A stretch of DNA of 64,000 bases, taken from assembly GCA_014584695.1 (NCBI GenBank), contig JACTMI010000032.1, positions 1-64,000 of the forward strand, written 5' to 3'. Position numbers and translations under genes: made by a program. Position 1 is the first letter of the stretch; each line of letters starts with the position of its first letter. The notes below the pieces were generated by a model. That model saw only the letters and a list, made by a program, of their open reading frames with translations. It searched no databases and was not told the DNA's origin. This DNA is from Acidobacteriota bacterium (GTDB lineage Bacteria > Acidobacteriota > Thermoanaerobaculia > Multivoradales > JAGPDF01). Below, one piece after another: positions 7,798 through 16,362 of this stretch.

Positions 7798-10077
7798 ATG
7801 CTGCGCAGAATCGAGCTCTCGAGCAGGCTCCGGAGCGCCTGGGTCGCGGGACTGCTCCTGGCGGCGCCGGCCTCGGCCGTCCGGCCCCACCCGATTCTCT
7901 TCGTCACCCAGGTGCCGATCCCGGGGGACTTCACCACCATCGGATCGGTCTTCGGCAACCACCGGGCGACGATGCAGACCGTCGGCCGCGGCGGCGACCT
8001 CTGGATCCTCTACCCGGACGGCAGTCTCAAGAACCTGACCGCCGCCGCCGGCTACGGCGTTGCCAGCGGCTTCCAGGGCGCGAGCTCGATCGCGGTGCGC
8101 GAGCCCGCGGTCCACTGGTCGGGGACGAAAGCGGTCTTCAGCATGGTGGTGGGGGCGCCGACCGCGCAGTTTCAGGTCGGCACCTACCGCTGGCGGCTCT
8201 ACGAGGTGACGGGGCTCGGTCCCGCCGACACCCCGGTCATCACGCTCGTCCCCAACCAGCCGGCCAACGCCAACAACGTCAGCCCCGCCTACACCAGCGA
8301 CGGCAAGATCCTCTTCACCTCGGACCGCTCGCGGGACGGCTCGGCGCACCTCTACCCGCAGCTCGACGAGTACGAGACCGCGCCGACGGTCTCCGGTCTC
8401 TGGCGGCTCGATCCGGCGACCGGCGAGCTCCTGCTGCTCGACCACGCGCCATCGGGAGTCTTCAAGCCGATCGTCGACAGCTTCGGGCGCGTGGTCTTCA
8501 CCCGCTGGGATCACCTGCAGCGCGACCAGCAGGCCGACGCCGACGATCTCGACCCGAACGGCGATCCCTACGGCACGTTCGACTGGTCGAGCGAGAAGCC
8601 GGGCTCGGTGCCGCTGGCACAGCGGATCGAGGTCTTCCCCGAGCCCCGCGCGGCTCGCACGGACATCCTCCTGCCGCACGAGGAGGGGCACAGTTTCAAT
8701 CACTTCTTCCCCTGGATGGCGAACCAGGACGGCACGGAGCTCGAGACGCTCAATCACGTCGGCCGGCACGAGCTGCACTCCTACTTCAATCGCGCCTTCA
8801 ACGACGATCCGAACCTCTCCGAGTTCATCGCCGCCGTCTCCGGCCGGGTCAATCCGAACTCGATCCTCAACTTCCTGCAGACCCACGAGAGCGCGAGCCA
8901 GCCCGGCCGTTACTTCGGCATCGACGCGCCGGAGTTCCAGACCCACGCGGCCGGTCAGCTGGTCTCGATGGAGGGACCGCCCGTGCTGCCGGCGGATCAG
9001 TTCGCGGTCACCTATTGGACGCACCGCAGCACCTCGAACGTCTCGAACACCCCGGGGCCGTGCCACAGCGGCTTCTACCGCAGCCCGCTCGAGCTCGGCG
9101 ACGGCTCGCTGGTCGCCGTGCACGCGGGGGAGATCTCGCCCGGGGTGCCCGAGACCCGGGCCGACATCAACACCGGCACGCGCCCGCTGCCCGGCTCGCG
9201 CTACAAGTTCCGCCTGCGCGACCTGGGCCCAGCGGGCTCCCCGTGCACGGGCTACCAGACCTACGGCGCGACGCTCACGCCCGGGATCACCAAGACGCTC
9301 TGGTTCTGGGACCCGGACGTGCGGGTGGACTACGTCAACACGACGCTCTGGGAGCTCGATCCGGTCGAGGTGCGGCCGCGCACGCCGCCGCCGATGCCGA
9401 CCGGCGAGCTGCCGGCCCCCGAGGCGGCGGTCTTCGCGCAAGAGCAGGTGGACGAGGCCGCCTTCCGCGCCGCGCTCGCCCAGAAGGGCCTGGCGCTGAT
9501 CGTCTCGCGCGACGTCACCACCCGCGACCTCGCCGACGAGCAGCAGCCCTACAACCTGCGCGTCCCCGGCGGCACCGCGCAGACCATCGGCGCGCCGGGC
9601 CGGATCTACGACGTCGAGTACCTGCAGCTCTTCCAGGGCGACCTGATCCGCGGCATCGGTGGCACGCAGACCCCGCGCGCCGGCCGGCGGGTGCTGGCGC
9701 GTCCGCTGCACGATCCGAAGGCGGTCAACCCGCCGCTCGATCCGGGCGATCCGGTGGGCAGCGTCGAGGTGGCGGACGACGGCTCGATCGCGGCGCTGGT
9801 GCCGGCGCACCGCGCGCTCTCCTGGCACCTGACGACCGGCGCCGGCACGCCGGTGGTGCGCGAGCGCTACTGGCTCACCTTCCAGGCCGGCGAGATCCGC
9901 GTCTGCGCCTCCTGCCACGGCGTCAACGCCCAGGACCAGGCCGGGCAGGCGCCACCGACCCACCAGCCCGAGGCGCTGCGGCAGCTCCTCCAGTGGTGGA
10001 AGAGCCACATCTTCACCGCCCGCCACGAAGAGGGCGACCTCGCCGAGTGGAGCTCCGCCACCGGCGCGGTGCCCTAG
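7798..10077 (+). CDS. Secreted mono-heme protein of the hydrazine-synthase-alpha-like family
   Basis: The product has 759 residues from ATG 7798, which has GGAGGAG just upstream. A signal peptide ends around LLAAPASA. The propeller-like middle reads PHPILFVTQVPIP, VSPAYTSDGKILFTSDR and GRVVFTRWDHLQRDQQ. This resembles the HZS-alpha middle-domain family, which is widespread outside anammox bacteria. One c-type heme site, CASCH (Cys703, Cys706, His707), lies near the C-terminus. A role as a periplasmic redox or binding protein is likely. Hydrazine synthesis is not implied, since the beta/gamma subunits and the second heme region are not seen nearby. Confidence 0.7.
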   Translation: MLRRIELSSRLRSAWVAGLLLAAPASAVRPHPILFVTQVPIPGDFTTIGSVFGNHRATMQTVGRGGDLWILYPDGSLKNLTAAAGYGVASGFQGASSIAVREPAVHWSGTKAVFSMVVGAPTAQFQVGTYRWRLYEVTGLGPADTPVITLVPNQPANANNVSPAYTSDGKILFTSDRSRDGSAHLYPQLDEYETAPTVSGLWRLDPATGELLLLDHAPSGVFKPIVDSFGRVVFTRWDHLQRDQQADADDLDPNGDPYGTFDWSSEKPGSVPLAQRIEVFPEPRAARTDILLPHEEGHSFNHFFPWMANQDGTELETLNHVGRHELHSYFNRAFNDDPNLSEFIAAVSGRVNPNSILNFLQTHESASQPGRYFGIDAPEFQTHAAGQLVSMEGPPVLPADQFAVTYWTHRSTSNVSNTPGPCHSGFYRSPLELGDGSLVAVHAGEISPGVPETRADINTGTRPLPGSRYKFRLRDLGPAGSPCTGYQTYGATLTPGITKTLWFWDPDVRVDYVNTTLWELDPVEVRPRTPPPMPTGELPAPEAAVFAQEQVDEAAFRAALAQKGLALIVSRDVTTRDLADEQQPYNLRVPGGTAQTIGAPGRIYDVEYLQLFQGDLIRGIGGTQTPRAGRRVLARPLHDPKAVNPPLDPGDPVGSVEVADDGSIAALVPAHRALSWHLTTGAGTPVVRERYWLTFQAGEIRVCASCHGVNAQDQAGQAPPTHQPEALRQLLQWWKSHIFTARHEEGDLAEWSSATGAVP

Positions 10078-10101
10078 GGCGCGCCTCCTGGAGATCCTCA
10101 C

Positions 10102-10125
10102 CTCCGAGGGGTCGCACCCCCGGAG
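10102..10125 (+). terminator. Hairpin after the mono-heme gene
   Basis: CTCCGAGGGG, loop TCGCA, CCCCCGGAG forms a GC-rich stem 25 bases after the stop at 10077 and between convergent genes. There is no T-tract, so it may work with Rho or only protect RNA ends. Confidence 0.4.
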
Positions 10126-10148
10126 CGAGCCGCGAGGCGAGCAGCCCT

Positions 10149-10496
10149 TCAGCCGCCGCCGACCGTTGCCGACCAGGCCGTCGTGTCCCCGGTTTCGAAG
10201 CCGTCGCCGAAGAGGTCGTTGCGGTCGCCGAACCAGAAGCCGAGCTCCGCCTTGCCGCCCGCTCCGACGCTCACGCCGATCGGGCTCTGCCCGAGGGTGA
10301 TCTGCCCGCGATAGCCGGCGGACGTGGCGGTGCCGCCGCCATTGGCGTCGAGGACGATCCAGTGGATCGCGTAGTTGGGAGAGCTGGCGCGTGTCTCCTC
10401 CGGGGGGCCGGCCTCGCCGACCGGCGGCTGGGCCGCCGCGGCGGCGCCCAAGGCGGCGAGCACGACGCCCGCGAGCCTCGATCTGTCTCCGTACAT
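10149..10496 (-). CDS. Small secreted protein with DGFETGD C-terminal tail
   Basis: This 115-residue protein has a signal peptide cut near LGAAAAAQ and a good ribosome site (GGGGGAGG). The mature part, about 90 residues, reads NYAIHWIVLDANGGG and GYRGQITLGQSPIGVSVG. It ends with FGDGFETGDTTAWSATVGGG, a tail almost identical to that of the protein at 21067-22506. No domain is recognised. It follows the gene at 10509-11777 by 12 bases and is probably in the same operon, so the two may work together at the cell surface. Confidence 0.75.
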   Translation of the reverse strand: MYGDRSRLAGVVLAALGAAAAAQPPVGEAGPPEETRASSPNYAIHWIVLDANGGGTATSAGYRGQITLGQSPIGVSVGAGGKAELGFWFGDRNDLFGDGFETGDTTAWSATVGGG

Positions 10497-10508
10497 GGTC
10501 GCCTCCCC

Positions 10509-11777
10509 CTAGCGAGCGTTGACGAGGATCTCGATCTGGCCCGTGCTGTGCGCGAGCGGCTGGAGCGCCTTGCCGAGCACCGCTCCAGGCGGCGGCGAGA
10601 TGCCGGCACGCATCGCGTGGCCCGGCGTCGAGGAGGTCACCAGCAGGTCGCCCCGCTGGATGGCGCCGTTCTCGGCGGTGACCTTGCAGGGGACGATGCC
10701 GGTGATGGCCACCGGCACGCCCACCAGCGGCTCCCCGGTGTCCGGAGCGCCCGCCAGGACCCCCGGGCGGGTGGAATGGACGCCGATCACCGCGGTCGAG
10801 AAGGCCTCGTGGGAACGCTCCACCGCGCGATCCGCGCCGAGGCTGATCACCAGCACGTCGCCCGGTGACAGCGCGGCGCGATCGCCGTGCACGTCGAGGC
10901 GCTCCGCGAAGTCGGCGCCGCCGGTCTGCGTGCCCCCCTCGAAGTACCCCTTGCCGGTCCGGTCGACTCGGAAGTACCGGGTGCCGTAGTAGCTGCTCGA
11001 ACCGACCACGAAGTTGCCGGCGGCGTTTTCCTGCACGAGGTAGAGGGTCGGATAGAGATTTCCCGAGGAGTTGGCGCGCGCCGCCAGCGCGACGCCCGCC
11101 CCGGTGTTGTCGGCGTAGACGCCCCGCCCGGTGTTCGCCTGGGCGACGCCGCTGACGCCGTCGCCACTCTGGCTCTCCGCCTCGAGGGCGTCCTTGAAGC
11201 CCGCGCCGGTCGCCGAAGCGCGCAGGGCGACGCCGTCCTGGTTGTTGAAGAAGTAGCCGCCGTAGCCGGCGGGGGACTGCGAAGCGCCGACCACGCCGTA
11301 GTTGGTGCCCGAGGTCGCAGTCGCGTAGGCGCGCAGGCCGCGGCCGCCCGCGGCGGCGTTCTCGATGTGGAGGATCGCGCCACTGTAGGAGCCCTGGGAC
11401 ACCGCGCCCGGCCGGAGGCCCCAGGCGTAGACGGCGTTGTCGACGAAGAAGCGAGGCGCCATCTCGCCGTCGTCTCCGACTTCGATTCCCAGGGTCAGCT
11501 CGCGACCATCGATGCCGCAGCTGGTGCCGCCGAAGTAGGTCGAGAAGAGACCGCGGTCGACCGTGACCGACTTCGTGAGGGTGCAGAGCAGCGTGCCCGT
11601 GGCGACGTCGTAGAGACGGAACTTGAGCGTGTGACTGCCGTGCAGAGGGACGCCGGAGCTATCGGTGAGCCTGCCCTGGACCGGGATGTAGTCGCTTTGA
11701 GCGACGGCGGCGGTCGCCGTGGCCAGAACGAGGAGCAGAGTGGCGAGCAGCGGGGCGGAGCGCTTCGATCGATGCAT
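10509..11777 (-). CDS. Secreted fibre-like protein with G2-type autoprocessing domain
   Basis: The protein has 422 residues, a strong AGGAGG site and a signal peptide ending LATATAAVAQ. The N-terminal region (SDYIPVQGRLTDSSGVPLHG) resembles the head of many secreted proteins from this kind of bacterium. The middle, about 130-290, is rich in Gly/Ala/Asn/Tyr like tail-fibre or beta-helical stalks. The C-terminal third (GGADFAERLDV, LSPGDVLVIS, STAVIGVHSTRPGVL, RGDLLVTSSTPGHAM, GAVLGKALQPL) matches the intramolecular-chaperone peptidase-G2-like fold. It is probably an extracellular trimeric fibre whose C-terminal domain folds it. No host-range or binding partner can be read. Confidence 0.75.
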   Translation of the reverse strand: MHRSKRSAPLLATLLLVLATATAAVAQSDYIPVQGRLTDSSGVPLHGSHTLKFRLYDVATGTLLCTLTKSVTVDRGLFSTYFGGTSCGIDGRELTLGIEVGDDGEMAPRFFVDNAVYAWGLRPGAVSQGSYSGAILHIENAAAGGRGLRAYATATSGTNYGVVGASQSPAGYGGYFFNNQDGVALRASATGAGFKDALEAESQSGDGVSGVAQANTGRGVYADNTGAGVALAARANSSGNLYPTLYLVQENAAGNFVVGSSSYYGTRYFRVDRTGKGYFEGGTQTGGADFAERLDVHGDRAALSPGDVLVISLGADRAVERSHEAFSTAVIGVHSTRPGVLAGAPDTGEPLVGVPVAITGIVPCKVTAENGAIQRGDLLVTSSTPGHAMRAGISPPPGAVLGKALQPLAHSTGQIEILVNAR

Positions 11778-11939
11778 GAACGGCCTCCTGGTCGGATCGC
11801 GAGCGGGACCGCTCGACGACGCGATCAGGATCGGACCGTTCGGCCGCGCCCGGAATGGACCGGAGCGCCAAGTTCCTGGAGGAAAGCGCCAGCTCGGCGT
11901 CGCGCGGCGAGTTTCCGCCGCAATGCCGCCAGGTGGGAT

Positions 11940-13418
11940 TCAGGCCGCTTGCTCGCGGCCGGCGCCGATCGCCGTCGGCGAAGCGCCGTGGTAGGCCTTG
12001 AATCGGCGCGAGAAGTGGGCCGGGTCGTCGTACCCAACTCGGCGCGCGACCTCCTGGACCTGCAGTCCGCCCCGCTCGAGCAGGCGCCGCGCTTCGCGCA
12101 TCTTGACCGCCAGGATGAGCTCTCCTGGCGAGCAGGCGAGCGCGCCGGTCAGGTGGCGCTGCAGGGTGCGGAGGGAGACGAAGAGCTGGTCGGAGAGCTC
12201 GGCGGGGCTCAACGGCTGGTCCAACCGGTCGAGGATCGCCTTGAGCGCGCGCAGCTCGAGCCTGGCGTGGGCGCCGGAATCCTCAGCTCGCTCAGCGGAG
12301 CGCTCCAGGTAGTCGAGCGGCTCGGGTCTCGACGCGGGGGGCCGCGCCCGCGCGGCTCCACCTGCCCCGGTCGCCGCACCCTCGGCCACGCCTTCCCGAG
12401 CTGGCGGAGGCATCGCTTCGAGCGTCGCGAGGCGCCCGAGCAGCACCGCGATCCTGCGCCGGTGGTGCCACTCGTCCGCGATCACGCCGAGGGCGACGAG
12501 CACCGCCGCGAACAGGGCCGCCCCGACCAGCGTTCGCCTGGGGCCCAGGGTCTCGACCACCTGCTCCGCGAACGCCGGCCCCCCGGTCAAGCGGACCAGC
12601 GTCCACCGCTGCGGGTGGCCAAAATCCCTGCTGCCGGCGAGTGACCAGGGGCGGTAGAGACGCCGCTCGAGCTCGGCGGCGAGCTCGGCGGCGAGCCCGT
12701 TGTCCGTGTATGCCGAAGGTTCGTTCGCCGGTCTCGCGTCGAGCTTGCGCACGGTATCGAGGTCGAAACGCACTTGCTGAAGCGGCGGATGGTCGGCGAG
12801 CCAGTCGTTGAGCGCGAGGTCGATCGCGATCGTCGCGCCGTCCCGGGGCGCGATGCCGACCGCCGCGAAGGGAATGGCGCACTCGATCCGGTAGCCGTCC
12901 GGGTCACGCGCCGCCGCGACCTCGACCACCAGCGACTCGCGCTCCCGCTTGGGAACTTCCAGCTCTTCGAGCTCGAGCAGGAGCGGGTCGCCCTGGAGCA
13001 CGGAATACCGCCCGTCGGGCGCGAGCAGGAACTGGAAGTCGTCGGCGCCCATCCGCCGGGAGCGGTCGCCCCGGCCGTCGAGGTAGATCTCGACCGAATC
13101 CCACTGGAAGAGCTCCGGCCCCGCGATCGACGGCGGGGCCAGGTGCAGCGTGGGGTCCACCACCTCGAGCAGGACCCAGAGCGCGCGCCGATCCCAGACG
13201 AGCCGCGCCGCAGCGCGCGCCGCCGGCTCACCCTCGGTGGCGGGCCGTCGGATCTCGAAGCGAGCCGCTTCGGAGCCCCAGTCGGAGGCATCGCCGTCGA
13301 TTTCCAGATTGGCGGTGCGGTGCGGAATCTCGATCGTCGCTGGGCCCGGCGCAGAGTGGCCCCCGCCGCTCCCTGCGAGGGCCAAGACCGCGATGGCGAG
13401 CGAACGAGAGGTCAACAT
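11940..13418 (-). CDS. Membrane-anchored one-component regulator: sugar-binding-like domain, TM helix, AraC HTH
   Basis: The 492-residue start at 13418 has GGGAGG upstream, and the signal anchor reads LTSRSLAIAVLALAGS. Residues about 28-215 look like a CBM9/DOMON-type sandwich (EIDGDASDWG, FQWDSVEIYLDGRGDRS, YRIECAIPFAAVGI). A single hydrophobic helix lies at about 296-314 (TLVGAALFAAVLVALGVI). The last 100 residues are an AraC-type double helix-turn-helix (LFVSLRTLQRHLTGAL, VQEVARRVGYDDPAHFSRRF). The layout is an outside sensor joined directly to an inside DNA-binding domain, without a kinase. Likely targets are the secreted proteins just downstream or glycan-use genes; this is inference. 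Confidence 0.85.
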   Translation of the reverse strand: MLTSRSLAIAVLALAGSGGGHSAPGPATIEIPHRTANLEIDGDASDWGSEAARFEIRRPATEGEPAARAAARLVWDRRALWVLLEVVDPTLHLAPPSIAGPELFQWDSVEIYLDGRGDRSRRMGADDFQFLLAPDGRYSVLQGDPLLLELEELEVPKRERESLVVEVAAARDPDGYRIECAIPFAAVGIAPRDGATIAIDLALNDWLADHPPLQQVRFDLDTVRKLDARPANEPSAYTDNGLAAELAAELERRLYRPWSLAGSRDFGHPQRWTLVRLTGGPAFAEQVVETLGPRRTLVGAALFAAVLVALGVIADEWHHRRRIAVLLGRLATLEAMPPPAREGVAEGAATGAGGAARARPPASRPEPLDYLERSAERAEDSGAHARLELRALKAILDRLDQPLSPAELSDQLFVSLRTLQRHLTGALACSPGELILAVKMREARRLLERGGLQVQEVARRVGYDDPAHFSRRFKAYHGASPTAIGAGREQAA

Positions 13419-13549
13419 GCCTCCCGGGAGTGAGGTTCCCGAAGTGACTCCAGCCCAAGGTAGCACGCGACCCGGAGGCCTCACAATCCCGGCCGCCACA
13501 GCCCATTGCGGGCTCCTACTGCCGCAGCCCAGGGATCATCTGTCGCGAG

Positions 13550-13846
13550 CTACCCGCCGGCGATGGCGCCGACGACGAGGTAGGGCTCGGCGCCCGTCGC
13601 GACGGCTGCGGGGAGAGGGGCGTCGGGGGCGTCGTCGGAGAGATCGCGGCCGCAGGCGTAGAGGCGAATGAACGGGCGGCGGCGCTTCGTCCGCTGGTCG
13701 CGCGTAGTGCCGGCGAGCATCGGGTAGCGCGCTTCGAGGGCGTCCAGGACCGCGGCCTGCGTCACCGGGCCGTCGACTTCGAGCACGACCTCGCCGTCGA
13801 TGCGCGCGAGGCTGCGGAGCGGCGCGGGCAGCACGACGCGGATCAT
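13550..13846 (-). CDS. MoaD/ThiS-like sulfur-carrier protein
   Basis: This 98-residue ubiquitin-fold protein has [20 protein letters not shown] near the start. It ends in the required di-glycine tail (VVGAIAGG), where an E1-like enzyme would form the adenylate and thiocarboxylate. The ATG overlaps the stop of the BNR gene by four bases, so the two are coupled. A matching E1-rhodanese gene is divergently placed at 15137. It is longer than classical MoaD (about 80 residues) because of a charged insert ([14 protein letters not shown]). Confidence 0.88.
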   Translation of the reverse strand: MIRVVLPAPLRSLARIDGEVVLEVDGPVTQAAVLDALEARYPMLAGTTRDQRTKRRRPFIRLYACGRDLSDDAPDAPLPAAVATGAEPYLVVGAIAGG

Positions 13847-14958
13847 GGCAAGGTCTGGACCTCGACCGAGAGCACCGCCGGCAAGTCGCGGACGATGGCC
13901 GTCCAGTGGTCGCCGCCGTCGGGCGAGGCGTAGACCTGCCCGCCGGTGGTGCCGAAGTAGACGCCGCAGGGGTCGAGCGCGTCGACCGCCATCGCGTCGC
14001 GCAGGACGTTGACGTAGCAGTCGCGCTCCGGCAGCCCGCGGCCGAGCTCCTGCCACTCGCCGCCGCCGGTGCGGCTCCGGTAGACCCGCAGCTTGCCGTC
14101 GGGCGGGTAGTGGAGCGAGTCGCTGGTGATCGGCACGACGTAGATCGTCTCCGGCTCGTGGGCGTGGACGTCGATCGGGAAGCCGAAATCGGTCGGCAGG
14201 TTGCCCGAGACCTCGCGCCAGGAGTCGCCGGCGTCGTCGCTGCGCATCACGTCCCAGTGCTTCTGCATGAACAGCACCTCGGGGCGCGACGGGTGGTGCG
14301 CGATCCGGTGTACGCAGTGGCCGACTTCGGCGGTCGGGTCGGGCATGAACTCGGAGCGCAGCCCCTCGTTCTTGGGCGTCCAGGTCGCGCCGCCGTCGTC
14401 GCTGCGAAAGACACCGGCGGCGGAGATCGCGATCCAGATCCGCTCGGCGCGCGCCGGGTCGACCAGGATGGTGTGCAGTCCCATGCCGCCCGCGCCCGGC
14501 ATCCAGCTCGCCCCCGAGCCGTGGCCGCGCAGCCCGGAGAGCTCCCGCCAGCTCTTGCCGCCGTCGGTCGAGCGAAAGAGCGCGGCGTCCTCGACGCCGG
14601 CGTAGACCGTGTCGGGATCGGCGCGCGACGGCTCGAGGTGCCAGACGCGCTTGAACTCCCAGGGGTGCGGCGAGCCGTCGTACCACTGGTGGGTGCCGGG
14701 GACGCCGTCGTAAGGGAAATCGTTGCCGACCGCCTCCCAGGTCACGCCGCCGTCGTCCGAGCGCTGCACGACCTGCCCGAACCAGCCGCTGGTCTGCGAG
14801 GCATAGATCCGGTCCGGGTTCGCCGGGGAGCCTTTGAGGTGGTAGATCTCCCAGCCACCGAAGTGCGGGCCGGCGACCTCCCAGCGCTCGCGCTTGCCGT
14901 CGGCGGTCAGGACGAACGCGCCCTTCTTGGTGCCGACCAGGACTCGAATCCGGCTCAC
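13843..14958 (-). CDS. Cytoplasmic BNR/sialidase-like beta-propeller
   Basis: GTG 14958 was chosen over longer starts because GGAGGTGG precedes it and the fold begins there ([20 protein letters not shown]). The product is 371 residues. Repeated Asp-box motifs mark propeller blades: [48 protein letters not shown] and [12 protein letters not shown]. There is no signal peptide. Such propellers are named exo-sialidase-like, but the catalytic set of true sialidases is not evident here. Its fixed coupling to a MoaD-like carrier suggests a role with that carrier and not glycan cleavage. Confidence 0.85.
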   Translation of the reverse strand: MSRIRVLVGTKKGAFVLTADGKRERWEVAGPHFGGWEIYHLKGSPANPDRIYASQTSGWFGQVVQRSDDGGVTWEAVGNDFPYDGVPGTHQWYDGSPHPWEFKRVWHLEPSRADPDTVYAGVEDAALFRSTDGGKSWRELSGLRGHGSGASWMPGAGGMGLHTILVDPARAERIWIAISAAGVFRSDDGGATWTPKNEGLRSEFMPDPTAEVGHCVHRIAHHPSRPEVLFMQKHWDVMRSDDAGDSWREVSGNLPTDFGFPIDVHAHEPETIYVVPITSDSLHYPPDGKLRVYRSRTGGGEWQELGRGLPERDCYVNVLRDAMAVDALDPCGVYFGTTGGQVYASPDGGDHWTAIVRDLPAVLSVEVQTLP

Positions 14959-15136
14959 CGTTCCACCTCCTTCGCTGCTCTCGGCTCCCGCCGCGCTCTC
15001 ACTGCGGTCCGCGCGTCGACCGCGCCTCCGCAAGATCCTCGGCGGGGAGGAGAGCGGCGAGTCTAGGGCCGATGGCGCCGCCAGCGCCAGTTGGTCGTAG
15101 CATCGGGGCCTGGAGAGGGGCGAATCGCCCCGCGTC

Positions 15137-16285
15137 ATGGCCGAGCTCTCGCACCCGGAGATCCTGCGCTACAGCCGCCACCTGCTGCTGCCCGAGGTGA
15201 CGCTCGATGGGCAGCGCCGGTTGAAGGCGGCGCGCGTGCTGGTGGTCGGCGCCGGCGGATTGGGCTCGCCGCTCGCGCTCTACCTCGCCGCCGCCGGCGT
15301 CGGCACGCTCGGCCTGGTCGAGTTCGACGCGGTCGACCTGACCAACCTCCAGCGGCAGATCCTCTACACCACCGCGGACGTCGGCCGGCCCAAGCTCGAA
15401 GCGGCGCGCGAGCGCCTCGCCGGCATCAACCCCGAGATCGAGATCGTGGCGCACCCGCTGCGCCTGGCGAGCGACAACGTGCTCGAGGTGATCGACGGCT
15501 ACGACGTGGTGGCGGACGGCACCGACAACTTCGCCACCCGCTACCTGGTCAACGACGCCTGCGTTTTCACTGGCAAGCCGAACGTCCACGGCAGCGTCTT
15601 TCGCTTCGACGGCCAGCTCTCCGTCTTCGACGCCCGGCGCGGGCCCTGCTACCGCTGCCTCTTCCCGGAGCCGCCGCCGCCGGGGCTGGTGCCTTCGTGC
15701 GCCGACGGCGGCGTGCTCGGCGTGCTCCCGGGCATCGTCGGCACGCTCCAGGCGCTCGAGGTGCTCAAGCTGATCCTCGGGCGCGGGGAGCCACTGGTGG
15801 GCCGTCTGGTGCTCGTCGACGCCCTGGGTTTCCGCTTCCGGGAGCTCGCCGTCGAGAAGGACCCCGCCTGCCCGGTCTGCGGCGAGGCGCCGACGATCCG
15901 CGCGCCGATCGACTACGAGGAGTTCTGCGGCGTGCGGGGGCGCGAGCCCGAGCTCGATTCCAGCGGCCTGCCGATGCTCACCGTCGAGGAGCTCCACGCG
16001 CGCCGCCAGGCGGGGGAGTCGTTCGAGCTGCTCGACGTGCGCGAGCCGCACGAGGCGGAGATCGCGCGCATTCCGGGCGCGCGGCTGCTGCCCCTGGGCG
16101 AGCTCGCGGCGCGCCTCTCCGAGCTCGATTCGGCGCGCACCTACACGATCGCCTGCCACCGCGGCACCCGCAGCCTCCAGGCCTATCAGCTCCTCCGCCA
16201 AGCCGGTTTCGCCAGGTTGCGGATCCTGGCGGGGGGGGTCGACGCCTGGGCGGAGCGGATCGACGCCGGGATGGCGAGATACTGA
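15137..16285 (+). CDS. moeZ: E1-like adenylyltransferase/sulfurtransferase (MoeZ type)
   Basis: The 382-residue protein has two parts. Residues 1-260 are a ThiF/MoeB fold with the nucleotide loop [20 protein letters not shown], the adenylating region [11 protein letters not shown], and zinc-type cysteines in CYRCLFPE and CPVCGEAPT. Residues about 285-380 are a rhodanese domain with active Cys in ACHRGTRS. Enzymes of this kind adenylate the C-terminal Gly of a MoaD/ThiS carrier and load it with sulfur, for molybdopterin, thiamine, cysteine or thio-tRNA synthesis. The carrier at 13550 is the obvious partner. A GGGGCG-AAT-CGCCCC hairpin sits just before the start. Confidence 0.9.
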   Translation: MAELSHPEILRYSRHLLLPEVTLDGQRRLKAARVLVVGAGGLGSPLALYLAAAGVGTLGLVEFDAVDLTNLQRQILYTTADVGRPKLEAARERLAGINPEIEIVAHPLRLASDNVLEVIDGYDVVADGTDNFATRYLVNDACVFTGKPNVHGSVFRFDGQLSVFDARRGPCYRCLFPEPPPPGLVPSCADGGVLGVLPGIVGTLQALEVLKLILGRGEPLVGRLVLVDALGFRFRELAVEKDPACPVCGEAPTIRAPIDYEEFCGVRGREPELDSSGLPMLTVEELHARRQAGESFELLDVREPHEAEIARIPGARLLPLGELAARLSELDSARTYTIACHRGTRSLQAYQLLRQAGFARLRILAGGVDAWAERIDAGMARY

Positions 16286-16362
16286 AGCGAGAGCGCTCAG
16301 CCGAGCGCGCCGCAGTGACGCGGGGCCTTGCGGATCGTCGCTGGCTGGCGCAGTCTGCGGAC

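Noticed and set aside
7798-10077. Evidence for anammox metabolism.
   Set aside because: Only an alpha-like protein with one CxxCH is present; the other hydrazine synthase subunits and hydrazine dehydrogenase are not in the window.
13843-14958. Reading the BNR protein as a true sialidase.
   Set aside because: Asp-boxes alone do not show sialidase activity, there is no signal peptide, and the Arg triad cannot be assigned.
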